A stretch of DNA of 64,000 nucleotides from Nocardia carnea NBRC 14403 (lineage in GTDB: Bacteria; Actinomycetota; Actinomycetes; Mycobacteriales; Mycobacteriaceae): positions 101,162-165,161 of the forward strand of contig NZ_BAFV01000126.1 in NCBI RefSeq assembly GCF_000308515.1. The letters run 5' to 3'. The number at the start of each line of letters is the position of its first letter. Within the stretch, counting starts at the first letter, position 1. The notes under the pieces were generated by a model that was given only the letters and a program-made list of their open reading frames with translations, had not been told where the DNA came from and did not search any database. A program made the translations under genes and the position numbers. Below are positions 40,019 through 47,604 of the stretch, piece by piece.

Positions 40019-40878
40019 GGCCGGTCCCCGGTCGCGCCGACGATTGCCGACATCTCCTGCTCACCCAGCCCGAGTTTCAGTGCCCGCTGAAACCGCTCGG
40101 CGGCTGCGGTGATCAACGGCGCGGGCAGGTCGCCCAGCGCGGCGGTCGTGTAACGCAGGTCCTTGGCGATAACTGCCAGTGAGCAGTCGGTCAGGCCGTG
40201 CTCGCCGGCGATCATCGCCTCGCCGTAGGCGCTGGCGACCGGTCGAGCCCACCCGTATCGCGACCACACCGCCATCACCTGTCCGGTGTCGAGTCCGAAT
40301 GCGGCGGCGGTGGTGAAGGTTTCGGCGAGTCCCGTCAGGATCACCGCCGCCAGCGCGTTGTTCAGCAACTTGACGGTCGCCGCGGCCGCGGCGTTCTCGC
40401 CGATATGTACCTGGTCTTGGGCGATGACCCGCAGCAGCGGGGCGGCTGCCGCGAGGTGGGTGGCGGTGCCTGCGGTGAAGGCCACCAGGGTGCCGTTGTC
40501 GGCGCCGGGCCGGCTGCCGGTGACCGGGGCCAGCACCGGCCGGGCGCCCATGGCGCGCGCTTGGCGCATCCAGTGGTCGGCGTAGTCGGGGGAGAGCGTG
40601 GAGGATTCGAGCACGAGGGCGCCGTCGGCTGTGGTGAGCGCGCCCTCGTTGCCGAACCATATCGCCCGGCTGGCCGTGTCGTCGTGTACGAACGACCACA
40701 CCGCCTGTGCGCCGTCGGCGGCCTGCGCCGGGGACGCGCATACGATGGCGGGGCCCTCGATGTGGGCGGTGGTGCGGTTGTAGCGGCGCAGTGTGAACCC
40801 GCAGGCAGTCAGGCGGGCTGCGACCGCGTTGGCCATGATTCCGGCGCCGAGCAGCGCCACTGTTATCGGTTCACTCAT
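40015..40878 (-). CDS. Beta-hydroxyacid-dehydrogenase-like reductase (NAD-binding 6PGDH/3-HIBDH family, 287 aa)
   Basis: The Rossmann start is VALLGAGIMANAVAARLTAC (GxGxM). The substrate region has SSTLSPDYADHWM and PVTGSRPGADNGTLVAF, and the catalytic lysine is in AATVKLLNNALAAVILTGLA. The family reduces or oxidises beta-hydroxyacids or, in some members, imines. Glycine at the usual GxGxMG sixth position is replaced by alanine (GIMANA). It overlaps the ferredoxin-fusion gene by eight bases. Confidence 0.8.
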   Translation of the reverse strand: MSEPITVALLGAGIMANAVAARLTACGFTLRRYNRTTAHIEGPAIVCASPAQAADGAQAVWSFVHDDTASRAIWFGNEGALTTADGALVLESSTLSPDYADHWMRQARAMGARPVLAPVTGSRPGADNGTLVAFTAGTATHLAAAAPLLRVIAQDQVHIGENAAAAATVKLLNNALAAVILTGLAETFTTAAAFGLDTGQVMAVWSRYGWARPVASAYGEAMIAGEHGLTDCSLAVIAKDLRYTTAALGDLPAPLITAAAERFQRALKLGLGEQEMSAIVGATGDRP

Positions 40879-41620
40879 CGCCGCCGCCGGTGCTGTAGAG
40901 CAGCCACACCATCGTCGGCTGCCACTCGTATCGCACGTCGAGCTGGGGGTAGCGGGCGGCGACGTCGACCGAGGCGATACAGGCGTCGACCTCGCCGCGT
41001 GCGGCCGCGCGTGCGGCCAGCGGTTTGGCGTTCACGGTCACCAGCCGTGCGCCGGGCGCGTACCGGGTGGCGAAGATCCTGGTGGCGGGATGGGTGGCCA
41101 CGGTCTGCACCGGTGTCCGCCCGGGTAGGTCACGGTGGACTGCCAGGCACATCGGCTTGGTGGGGCTTTCCCAGCAGCGTTGCAACCGCAGGACTCCGGT
41201 GTGGCCGAAGTGCTGATCGACCCAGGAATCGGTGGTCCGGCCTTCGGCATCCAAGGCGAGGTATCCGGCGGCGACCAGCGCGCACAGGTCCTGGTCGGCG
41301 GCGAGTGTCATCGCGTCGGCGAACGAATCGACCAGCCGCACCAGCGTGGTGTGTTTGCGTGCTTCAGCGTCGGCGTCGGTTCCGGCCGGCCCCAACGTCA
41401 CGATCGGAGCGTCCAGGTGAAACGCCGCAGGGTTGGTTTCGCACACCGTGATCGCGGTATTGGGGCAGCACGCTGCGGCGGTGCGGGCCTGGTCGACTCC
41501 GATCGTGGCACCACCGACGGTGGCGATGCCGTCGACCAGCTGTAGGTTCTGTCCGGCGATCGGCAGGCACACCCCGGTGCCCGCACAGCGGTCGCGGTCG
41601 ATGATCAGTCTCGCGTCCAT
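40871..41620 (-). CDS. [3Fe-4S] ferredoxin fused to a prephenate-dehydratase-like domain (249 aa)
   Basis: Residues 1-60 are a single-cluster ferredoxin of the kind serving P450s: LIIDRDRCAGTGVCLPIA (C-x5-C) and ARTAAACCPNTAITV (C-C-P). Residues 70-245 have the prephenate dehydratase/BacA-like fold: APIVTLGPAGTDADAEA, LVDSFADAMTLAAD, KPMCLAVHRDLPGRTPVQTV, ATHPATRIFATRYAPGARLV and GEVDACIASVDVAARY. The Thr-Arg-Phe motif that prephenate dehydratases carry near the end is absent (PTMVWLLY). BacA-type prephenate decarboxylases also lack it. The protein overlaps the P450 by 16 bases. The fusion is unusual; a role in making or binding a prephenate- or arogenate-derived intermediate is a hypothesis. 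Confidence 0.7.
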   Translation of the reverse strand: MDARLIIDRDRCAGTGVCLPIAGQNLQLVDGIATVGGATIGVDQARTAAACCPNTAITVCETNPAAFHLDAPIVTLGPAGTDADAEARKHTTLVRLVDSFADAMTLAADQDLCALVAAGYLALDAEGRTTDSWVDQHFGHTGVLRLQRCWESPTKPMCLAVHRDLPGRTPVQTVATHPATRIFATRYAPGARLVTVNAKPLAARAAARGEVDACIASVDVAARYPQLDVRYEWQPTMVWLLYSTGGGDE

Positions 41621-42789
41621 GCCACGTCCAATCGCTCGAGGGATCGCACCACCCGGCCCGACCGCCAGATTCCGGCGTCGTCGGGATCGGCCAGCCGAAG
41701 CCCCGGCAGCCGGGTGGTCAGGGTTTCCACTGCTATGCGTGCTTGCAGCCGCGCGACGCCGGCGCCGACGCAGTAGTGGGTGCCGTGCCCGAACGCCAGA
41801 TGCGGCAGGCGCGCACCGCGATCGAAGGTGAGGGTGTCCGGTACGTCGAATACTTTCGGGTCGCGGCCCGCGGCGTGCATCGCCGGAATGATCGCGTCGC
41901 CGGCACGCACCCGTACGGGCCCGAGCTGCATGTCCTCGGTGGCGACGCGGGTGAAGCCGCCGCCGACACCGACCGGGACGAACCGCAACAGTTCCTCGAC
42001 CGCGACGGTGATCGTTTCGGGTCGGGCGACCAGGTGCCGGTAGTGCTGCGGGTCGCGCAGCAGGGCGAACAAGGCGCTGGACAGAAAGACCGTCGGTGAT
42101 CCGCGGCCGCCGATCAGGCAGGCGATGATCAGGTTCAATACGTCCTCATCGCGGTTGGCGGACTCGCCGAGCAGTGCGAACAACCCGGTGGGCTGCTCGG
42201 CGGCCATCTCGCGGGCCAGCTCTTCGCATTCGGCCCGTGCCGCCGCCAGCGACTCGGGCGTCGCGTCCCGGGCGGTGAGCGCATCACCGAGTTCGAATAC
42301 CTGGGTGCGGAAACGCTCGGGCACACCGAACATTTCGCAGACCACCGCGGCGGCGAATGGTTCGGTGAATCCGGCCACGATGTCGGCCGGCTCTCCGCGG
42401 TCCTCCAACTCGCTGACCAGCCGTTCCGCCAAGGCGGTGACCGCCGGTGTCATCGCGGTGACCTGCCGTGGCGCGAACATCGGGGCGATCACCGACCGCA
42501 GCGCGGAATGACGTGGAGGATCGGTCGCCAGAATTGCCGCCGCCGGAAGCACCTCGGTCGACAGCCGCGCCACATGCGGGGAGTTGGCCCGCTCCCGCGA
42601 GAACCGGGGATCGGCCAGCACCCGCCGCACCAGCGCGTGATCGGTGACCAGCCAGCCCCGCGCGCCGCTGGGTAGCTCCACTGCCGTGACCGGCCCGCAC
42701 CGGCGGTAGTCCGCCTCGAGGTCCACCGTGTGGTGCTCTCCGAACGGATACCGCAGCGGACACGACATCCTCGGATTCTCGGGATTCAT
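41605..42789 (-). CDS. Cytochrome P450 with altered I-helix (394 aa)
   Basis: The heme-binding loop is HLAFGHGTHYCVGAGVARLQ, the ExxR motif is VEELLRFVP, and the C-helix region ATDPPRHSALRSVIAPMFAP is typical of soluble actinobacterial P450s. In the I-helix, where (A/G)G-x-(D/E)-T is expected, the sequence is CLIGGRGSPTVFL, so both the acid and its neighbouring threonine are changed. Such P450s often do atypical chemistry or use a substrate group for proton delivery. ATG 42,789 starts the nine-gene operon. The overlapping ferredoxin domain downstream is the likely electron donor. Confidence 0.85.
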   Translation of the reverse strand: MNPENPRMSCPLRYPFGEHHTVDLEADYRRCGPVTAVELPSGARGWLVTDHALVRRVLADPRFSRERANSPHVARLSTEVLPAAAILATDPPRHSALRSVIAPMFAPRQVTAMTPAVTALAERLVSELEDRGEPADIVAGFTEPFAAAVVCEMFGVPERFRTQVFELGDALTARDATPESLAAARAECEELAREMAAEQPTGLFALLGESANRDEDVLNLIIACLIGGRGSPTVFLSSALFALLRDPQHYRHLVARPETITVAVEELLRFVPVGVGGGFTRVATEDMQLGPVRVRAGDAIIPAMHAAGRDPKVFDVPDTLTFDRGARLPHLAFGHGTHYCVGAGVARLQARIAVETLTTRLPGLRLADPDDAGIWRSGRVVRSLERLDVAWTRD

Positions 42790-42989
42790 TCGGGCACGCT
42801 CCTTCGCTGAGGCCACGAGTGAGACGCCATTCGCGCCACCGTGTTTCACGGGCCGCGCGCTGGTCGCCGATACGATCGATCCGGTCAGTGAATCGATGTC
42901 ATCGACGGTATGCTGAGCTGGCCGATGCCTGAACTGACCGGCAGTACGAGTACGCCCGGCACTCATCGCGAAAACGTCAAGGACGATCC
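42790..42989. promoter_or_regulatory. Divergent promoter region of the biosynthetic-type cluster
   Basis: These 200 bases separate the start of the P450 operon from the XRE regulator. Candidate -10 elements are TACGAT near 42,871 and TATGCT near 42,909 for the plus strand. No perfect long palindrome was found. The XRE protein probably binds here. Confidence 0.35.
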
Positions 42990-44105
42990 ATGGGCACGCC
43001 CCGCGAAACCCCGACCCCCAGTCAGGGTTCGGCGCGCGGCGCGGTCGCGGGCTTCCTGTTGAAGCTGATGCGCGAGTCGGCGCAGCTGACACAGGCCGAT
43101 TTCGCCGAGCTCGCCGGAGTCGACACCACCACCGTCTACGGGTGGGAATCCGGCCGCCGTCCCGTGGCAGGTCTGCGGGCCGGGGATCTGACGCGGCTGC
43201 GCATGCTGCTCACCCGCCACGGCGCGCCCCCGCACGCCATCGCACTGTTGAGCGACGCGCTGGAAGCGGACCTGATCATCAGCGAAACCGCCTACACCGA
43301 CCCCACCGCGGTCGCAGCCAGCCAGCATCCCCTGGCCGTCAGTGTCCACCAGCGCACGTTGGCCAACCTGATCACGTGGCCGGTCACCGGGCGGCCACCC
43401 GCACAGCTGGCCGACCTCAGCAGTCCTCGCCGGCGGGGCCCGCGGCCGTCGAGCCCGGTCATTTCCGCCGCCGACCGGCACCGGTTCTTCGACAACCTGC
43501 TCCTGGCCGCGGACCGCTGCCGCTGGCCCGAGGACGCGCTGCTGCGACGCCAGGCCGCCTACCTACTGGGATTCGACGACCGGCCCGAATCAGCCGATTG
43601 GCTCGCTGGTGAACACTCCCGAGCCCTGCATTCGACCGTCAGCACCCAGGGCCCCGGCTGGCTGCGAGTACGGTCCTCGGCGATCGCGCTCGCCGCCGCC
43701 GGAGACCGCGATCCGCTACGCGCCTACCTGTCCCGGCTCCACGACGACCACCCGCAGGAACAAGCCAACCTCAGCTACTACGCCTACTGGGTCGGCGAAC
43801 TCGGCGCAGGCCCGGTCACCACCGACACCGCGATGATGCGCGCCGAGGTCAACACCTGGTCTGGTGAGCGTCTGCTGCGCCACCTGCTCGACCGGCTGCA
43901 CCCGGGCAGCGGGCAAGCCGATCTCTACGCTCACACCCTGGCCGACCTGATCGCCAGCCACCCGCACCTGCTCGCCGCCAACCCCGCACTGCGGGAGGCC
44001 ACCCGTGCGGCACTCGAACGGATGAGCGGAGACCCCGAGCTGATGCCGCAGGCCCGCCACGATCTGGCTAACGTGGCCTACGCACTACGTCTTTCCAGCC
44101 GATGA
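42990..44105 (+). CDS. XRE-family transcriptional regulator (371 aa)
   Basis: Residues 20-62 form a lambda-repressor-type HTH: LLKLMRESAQLTQADFAELA and VDTTTVYGWESGRRPVAGLR. The long C-terminal region is helical, TPR-like (DRHRFFDNLLLAADRCRWPE, LRHLLDRLHPGSGQADLYAH) and may bind a ligand. AAGGA precedes ATG 42,990. It is divergent from the nine-gene P450 operon and precedes the HD hydrolase gene by 17 bases, so it is the likely pathway regulator. Its regulator architecture resembles that of the gene at 54,269. Confidence 0.75.
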   Translation: MGTPRETPTPSQGSARGAVAGFLLKLMRESAQLTQADFAELAGVDTTTVYGWESGRRPVAGLRAGDLTRLRMLLTRHGAPPHAIALLSDALEADLIISETAYTDPTAVAASQHPLAVSVHQRTLANLITWPVTGRPPAQLADLSSPRRRGPRPSSPVISAADRHRFFDNLLLAADRCRWPEDALLRRQAAYLLGFDDRPESADWLAGEHSRALHSTVSTQGPGWLRVRSSAIALAAAGDRDPLRAYLSRLHDDHPQEQANLSYYAYWVGELGAGPVTTDTAMMRAEVNTWSGERLLRHLLDRLHPGSGQADLYAHTLADLIASHPHLLAANPALREATRAALERMSGDPELMPQARHDLANVAYALRLSSR

Positions 44106-44122
44106 CGCGGAGGAACACCACC

Positions 44123-44698
44123 ATGGATGCACAGCAGCTGGGCCCCGACGCCGCAGCCGAAATCGCTGCCTTCGCCTATGAGCTGGGAAACCTCAAACGC
44201 GAACCCCGCAAAGGGTGGCGCCAAGCCCACGTCCCGAACCCGGAATCCGTCGCCGACCACACCTGCCGAGTCGCCCAACTCGCCTCCATCATCGCCGCCG
44301 TCGAAGGCGCCGACCCCGCCACCGCCGCCCACATGGCAATCTGGCACGACAGCCAGGAAACCCGCACCGGCGACAACAACAAAACCTCCACACCATTCAT
44401 GACCGTCGCCAGCCACGAAGAGGTCACCGCCGCTCAAATCGCCGGCCTCCCACCCGCAGCACAGCAGGCATTGCGGCGCACCGTCGCCGAATTCGAAGCC
44501 CAAACCACCCCCGAAGCAATCTGCGCCCGCGACGCCGACCGGCTCGAATGCCTCATCCAAGCCCTCGAATACCAAGCCGCGGGAAACACTCTGATGGAGG
44601 AATGGATCACCGACTCCTACCGGAAGCTGAAAACAACCACCGCGCAACAGATCGCCGACGCCGCCCAGAAGATCTCACCGCTGAAGTGGCGCCAGTAA
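44123..44698 (+). CDS. HD-domain phosphohydrolase (YfbR/HDDC2-like, 191 aa)
   Basis: Metal ligands of the HD fold are visible: ESVADHTCRVAQLASIIAAV (His), HMAIWHDSQETRTG (His-Asp) and ICARDADRLECLIQALEYQA (Asp). The size and the WRQ/ADH context resemble 5'-deoxynucleotidases. ATG 44,123 is chosen because GGAGG lies nine bases before it, although an ATG at 44,102 overlaps the regulator stop. Co-transcription with the XRE regulator suggests that it removes a phosphate from a nucleotide-like intermediate of the nearby cluster, but this is inference. Confidence 0.8.
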   Translation: MDAQQLGPDAAAEIAAFAYELGNLKREPRKGWRQAHVPNPESVADHTCRVAQLASIIAAVEGADPATAAHMAIWHDSQETRTGDNNKTSTPFMTVASHEEVTAAQIAGLPPAAQQALRRTVAEFEAQTTPEAICARDADRLECLIQALEYQAAGNTLMEEWITDSYRKLKTTTAQQIADAAQKISPLKWRQ

Positions 44699-44728
44699 CA
44701 AGCAGCTCAGCTCGCCGAACCGGGCAGG

Positions 44729-44917
44729 TCAGTATTCGCTGAGGAGAAGGTAGGCGTCGCCCGCCAGTCGGGTAGCAGCGATGGAGACCGGCTCCATCGG
44801 CTCGGTCACCTGCTCCCCGTGCTGGTGCCGGACAATGGTGCAGCCCACTCGGCAGTACCAGCGGCGGTCGCGGTGGCGCTGCACATCGAGGTGGTCCACG
44901 CGAAGGGTGCCCGCCAC
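44729..44917 (-). CDS. Small hypothetical protein (62 aa)
   Basis: From ATG 44,917 the minus strand reads MAGTLRVDHLDVQRHRDRRW, YCRVGCTIVRHQHGEQVTEP, then ATRLAGDAYLLLSEY. The alternation of polar and hydrophobic residues looks like real protein, but the opposite strand holds a broken GNAT gene that overlaps its start. No family is recognised. It could be a gene fragment. Confidence 0.35.
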   Translation of the reverse strand: MAGTLRVDHLDVQRHRDRRWYCRVGCTIVRHQHGEQVTEPMEPVSIAATRLAGDAYLLLSEY

Positions 44918-44929
44918 ACCACCGGTCGC

Positions 44930-45180
44930 GATACCGGGCCCGGTGATGTCGTTGGTGACACTGGTCGATCCCTCGCTCTGGGGGCAAGGCCTTTCCCGCG
45001 GGGGTCAAAGCCATCGTGAAATCGCATCCCGCGGCCGCGGATGTGGCCAGCTTCCACGCCGGCATCCGAGCTGACAACCAGCGCAGTGTCGCTGCGATCC
45101 TCAAGGTCGCCGGAGTCGAATTCGTCGGCACCGCCGCCAAGGACGTATATCTCTGGCGTCACTACCGCTGGCCCCGCTGA
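44930..45180 (+). pseudogene. GNAT acetyltransferase C-terminal fragment, frameshifted
   Basis: The plus strand reads PVMSLVTLVDPSLWGQG in one frame (acetyl-CoA motif A). It then continues, after a shift near 44,985, as FPAGVKAIVKSHPAAADVAS, IRADNQRSVAAILKVAGVEF and ends DVYLWRHYRWPR in another frame. The first half of the gene is not found. It is a decayed remnant. Confidence 0.5.
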
Positions 45181-45242
45181 CGACGGCGACCACGATCCAC
45201 CCCTGCCGCCAGCCAGCACGCATCGTGGCCGGATACCGGGTC

Positions 45243-45572
45243 TCAGGGCTCGATCGGCGCGGCGTCGATCACGAGGCGGATCAGAATTTGCGTGGCGTGT
45301 TCGAGGTAGGCGTCAACCGCGGCGGCCGCCACCGGATCCAGATCCAGCTCGGCGGGCAGGGCATCGAAGATCTCAAGTACCACCTCGACGACATCGTCGG
45401 CCGTGGGCACATAGCCGGGCTCGGAGATTATCTCGCTCAGCCAATCCAGACCGGCCTCGAACTCGGCATCGACAGCGGCCAGTAGCGCGGGGTCGCCGAC
45501 GGCCCGGACGAGATCACGCAGGACCAGATCGTCATCGAGTCGCAGCAACGCGAGGGTGTACCCGACCTCCAT
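45243..45572 (-). CDS. Hypothetical acidic helical protein, family copy 2 (109 aa)
   Basis: ATG 45,572 opens MEVGYTLALLRLDDDLVLRD; the protein ends in LIRLVIDAAPIEP. It is about 85% identical to the protein at 31,777-32,106, with differences mostly in the middle (SEIISEPGY versus AEILAEPGH). It is highly acidic and helical with no known domain. It is downstream of and convergent with the HD hydrolase region and divergent from the gene at 45,640. Confidence 0.65.
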   Translation of the reverse strand: MEVGYTLALLRLDDDLVLRDLVRAVGDPALLAAVDAEFEAGLDWLSEIISEPGYVPTADDVVEVVLEIFDALPAELDLDPVAAAAVDAYLEHATQILIRLVIDAAPIEP

Positions 45573-45639
45573 ACCCCAGTGTGCCGCAATCTCTCGATTC
45601 GGACCGGGGGCGGTTTGACACGATCTGCACACTCATGAG

Positions 45640-46794
45640 GTGAGTGAATGTGGCGGTCTCGGCGGATTCGGTCCGGGCGCGTTGGTCGATGTGCTCTCCG
45701 GGTTCGATTACGGCTACCGGATGCGTTGTGTGTGCGGGGCGACGATCTGGCTGTCCGCACAGCAGTACTGGGATCAGTCCCTCGGCGATCCCACCGTGTG
45801 TGAGCGCTGTGGTGAAACCACGCATTTCGGCCCCTACACTGCGCTGCTGCGCGACGAGGACGATCGGGCGCTGGCCGATGAGATGGTAGGGCGGCTGGCG
45901 TGGTATCACACCAGCACATACCCGGATTGGCCCTCCTCATCGTTCGCTGCCGATGCCACCAGATTTCTCGATGAGCACCCGATGCGCGACGCGGTCGCGT
46001 TGGATGACCTGGCCGAGTACTCGCTGACCAAGGCCTTGCATGTGGGCACGTATGAGTGCGCGATTGAGAACATGTTGCGCCGGATGGACACCCAGACGCA
46101 GGTGGGTGTGCCGTTCTACCTGCACCGAGTGCAACTATGCGTGGCCGCGGGCGAGGTCAACGAGGGATACCGGGACGAGAACTACGACAGTGTCTCTCAG
46201 GTCCTGCTCAAGACGTTGGAAGCCGAGAACCTGTGGGCCCTGCGTTACCTCAATGTCCAGGAATCAGGCGGATCGCTGTCGTTGGCCATCGATCCCGCCG
46301 TGATCGTCAGCGTTCAGTCCATCGCCCTCCCGGTCCCCGCATTGGCGCCGGACCCGGATCCCGAACACCTCCAGACCTTGCGAACTCTCGATCACGCGGA
46401 GGCGGAGGAAGATGCGGCACGATCAGCGCAGTTTTCGAGCTGGTTCAAGGAGATCACCGGGAAATCCGATAGAGCGCTTGGGCGCAGTAGTGCGCGCCAG
46501 CGGCCGCCGCGGTACAGGCCCAGCAATACGGGCGTGGAATTCTTGTGTGAGAGGTATCTGGCCGGTGTCGGCTTGCCCGTGGGTGATGCTCTCGGGCAGG
46601 GCCTGGCCAACTGGTTCGACAGTGCTGGTTCGGCCGACGGTGCGCAGGATTTCTATCGTCAGTTCCTCGCTCACGCTGCCTTGTTGACCCGCCCGGAGGC
46701 GGTGGTGGCTGCGGTCAAGAAAGCTCCGGTGTGCGCCAGCCGAGACATCGATGTCGTTCGCGAGCGCAGGGCATTGCGTCACCGTGTCCCTTGA
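45640..46794 (+). CDS. Hypothetical protein with N-terminal zinc ribbon (384 aa)
   Basis: The N-terminal 65 residues carry two cysteine pairs (MRCVCGATIW and VCERCGETTHFGPY), a zinc ribbon. The middle has RLAWYHTSTYPDWPSSSFAA, KALHVGTYECAIENMLRRM and FYLHRVQLCVAAGEVNEGY, which recall a conserved Streptomyces family of unknown function. The C-terminal third (YRPSNTGVEFLCERYLAGVG...) is helical. GTG 45,640 is the longest start; a start at ATG 45,721 directly before the ribbon is possible. No catalytic motif is evident. Confidence 0.6.
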   Translation: MSECGGLGGFGPGALVDVLSGFDYGYRMRCVCGATIWLSAQQYWDQSLGDPTVCERCGETTHFGPYTALLRDEDDRALADEMVGRLAWYHTSTYPDWPSSSFAADATRFLDEHPMRDAVALDDLAEYSLTKALHVGTYECAIENMLRRMDTQTQVGVPFYLHRVQLCVAAGEVNEGYRDENYDSVSQVLLKTLEAENLWALRYLNVQESGGSLSLAIDPAVIVSVQSIALPVPALAPDPDPEHLQTLRTLDHAEAEEDAARSAQFSSWFKEITGKSDRALGRSSARQRPPRYRPSNTGVEFLCERYLAGVGLPVGDALGQGLANWFDSAGSADGAQDFYRQFLAHAALLTRPEAVVAAVKKAPVCASRDIDVVRERRALRHRVP

Positions 46795-46848
46795 GGGCCC
46801 GGGTGATTCCAGACCTCGCTTCGCGCGAGGTGGCTACGATCATCGGTC

Positions 46849-47106
46849 ATGAGCCTGCACGTGCCCGTGGCTGCCCGAATCGAATTCGCCGAGCTCATGG
46901 GTAGACACCACCCGAGCTATCCACCGACACATGCCTACGCCGGAACCAACCCCGAACGCGGCCGAGTAGGCGATCCGGGCCACTGCGAGGTCTGCGCGGT
47001 CGTCGGCCACGTCCGAGCGCATCCGAGTTACGGGTGCGGTGATATCGGGCTGCACCCGCAGTCATTGAACCGAGCGGCCCGCTGCGGCCCTCGCTGCGGC
47101 CGGTAA
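46849..47106 (+). CDS. Small cysteine/histidine-rich hypothetical protein (85 aa), leaderless start likely
   Basis: From ATG 46,849 the frame reads MSLHVPVAARIEFAELMGRH, DPGHCEVCAVVGHVRAHPSY and ends AARCGPRCGR. The CxxC and several histidines suggest metal binding. There is no ribosome binding site, but TACGAT lies eight bases before the ATG, the spacing of a leaderless actinobacterial promoter. The family is unknown; confidence is limited by its small size. Confidence 0.45.
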   Translation: MSLHVPVAARIEFAELMGRHHPSYPPTHAYAGTNPERGRVGDPGHCEVCAVVGHVRAHPSYGCGDIGLHPQSLNRAARCGPRCGR

Positions 47107-47201
47107 CCCCGCACTACCGTTGTCCATCACCACCACACCGGCAGGCCGGCTGATCAAGTTCCGCTGAGCCGCGGTCACTGCTCTACACCGTGCATGGGGG
47201 G

Positions 47202-47567
47202 CTAGTTCGACGTTCCGCTCTGTCGGCTGTGATGCCGTTGGGTCCAATGCTGTATGCGGGCGGCGAGACGCTGTGTGGTGGTCGGTGGCGGGTCGGTGAG
47301 GGCTGCACGAATGCGGCGCACGATCTCGTCGGGGCCGAGGAGGGCGGCGAGGGTGGATTGCAGGATCGTCGCGACGTCGATTCCGGCGGTTCGGCACTCA
47401 CCGGCAGCCGCCTGTAGCGCCTGCATGTGTTCGGGGCTGCGGTGGGTGTCGTAGGCGATGATTTCGGCTTGCAGGGCCATCACCAACTGGTCGTGACTCA
47501 TCGCGGTAGCTCCGATCTTCGCTGTACGAGGACGTCCACCTCGGCCGCGGTTGGCGATGTGGGCCAT
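47202..47567 (-). CDS. Hypothetical protein (121 aa)
   Basis: ATG 47,567 opens MAHIANRGRGGRPRTAKIGA, a basic N-terminus, followed by helices SHDQLVMALQAEIIAYDTHR and LQSTLAALLGPDEIVRRIRA. The basic RGRGGRPR stretch could bind nucleic acid. An AAGGAAGG stretch lies upstream. It follows the gene at 47,605 on the same strand by 37 bases and is probably co-transcribed with it. The start is uncertain; ATG 47,501 is the alternative. Confidence 0.5.
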   Translation of the reverse strand: MAHIANRGRGGRPRTAKIGATAMSHDQLVMALQAEIIAYDTHRSPEHMQALQAAAGECRTAGIDVATILQSTLAALLGPDEIVRRIRAALTDPPPTTTQRLAARIQHWTQRHHSRQSGTSN

Positions 47568-47604
47568 GAATTCCAGTGTGCCTTCCTTGACCGACTCCTC
47601 GGGA

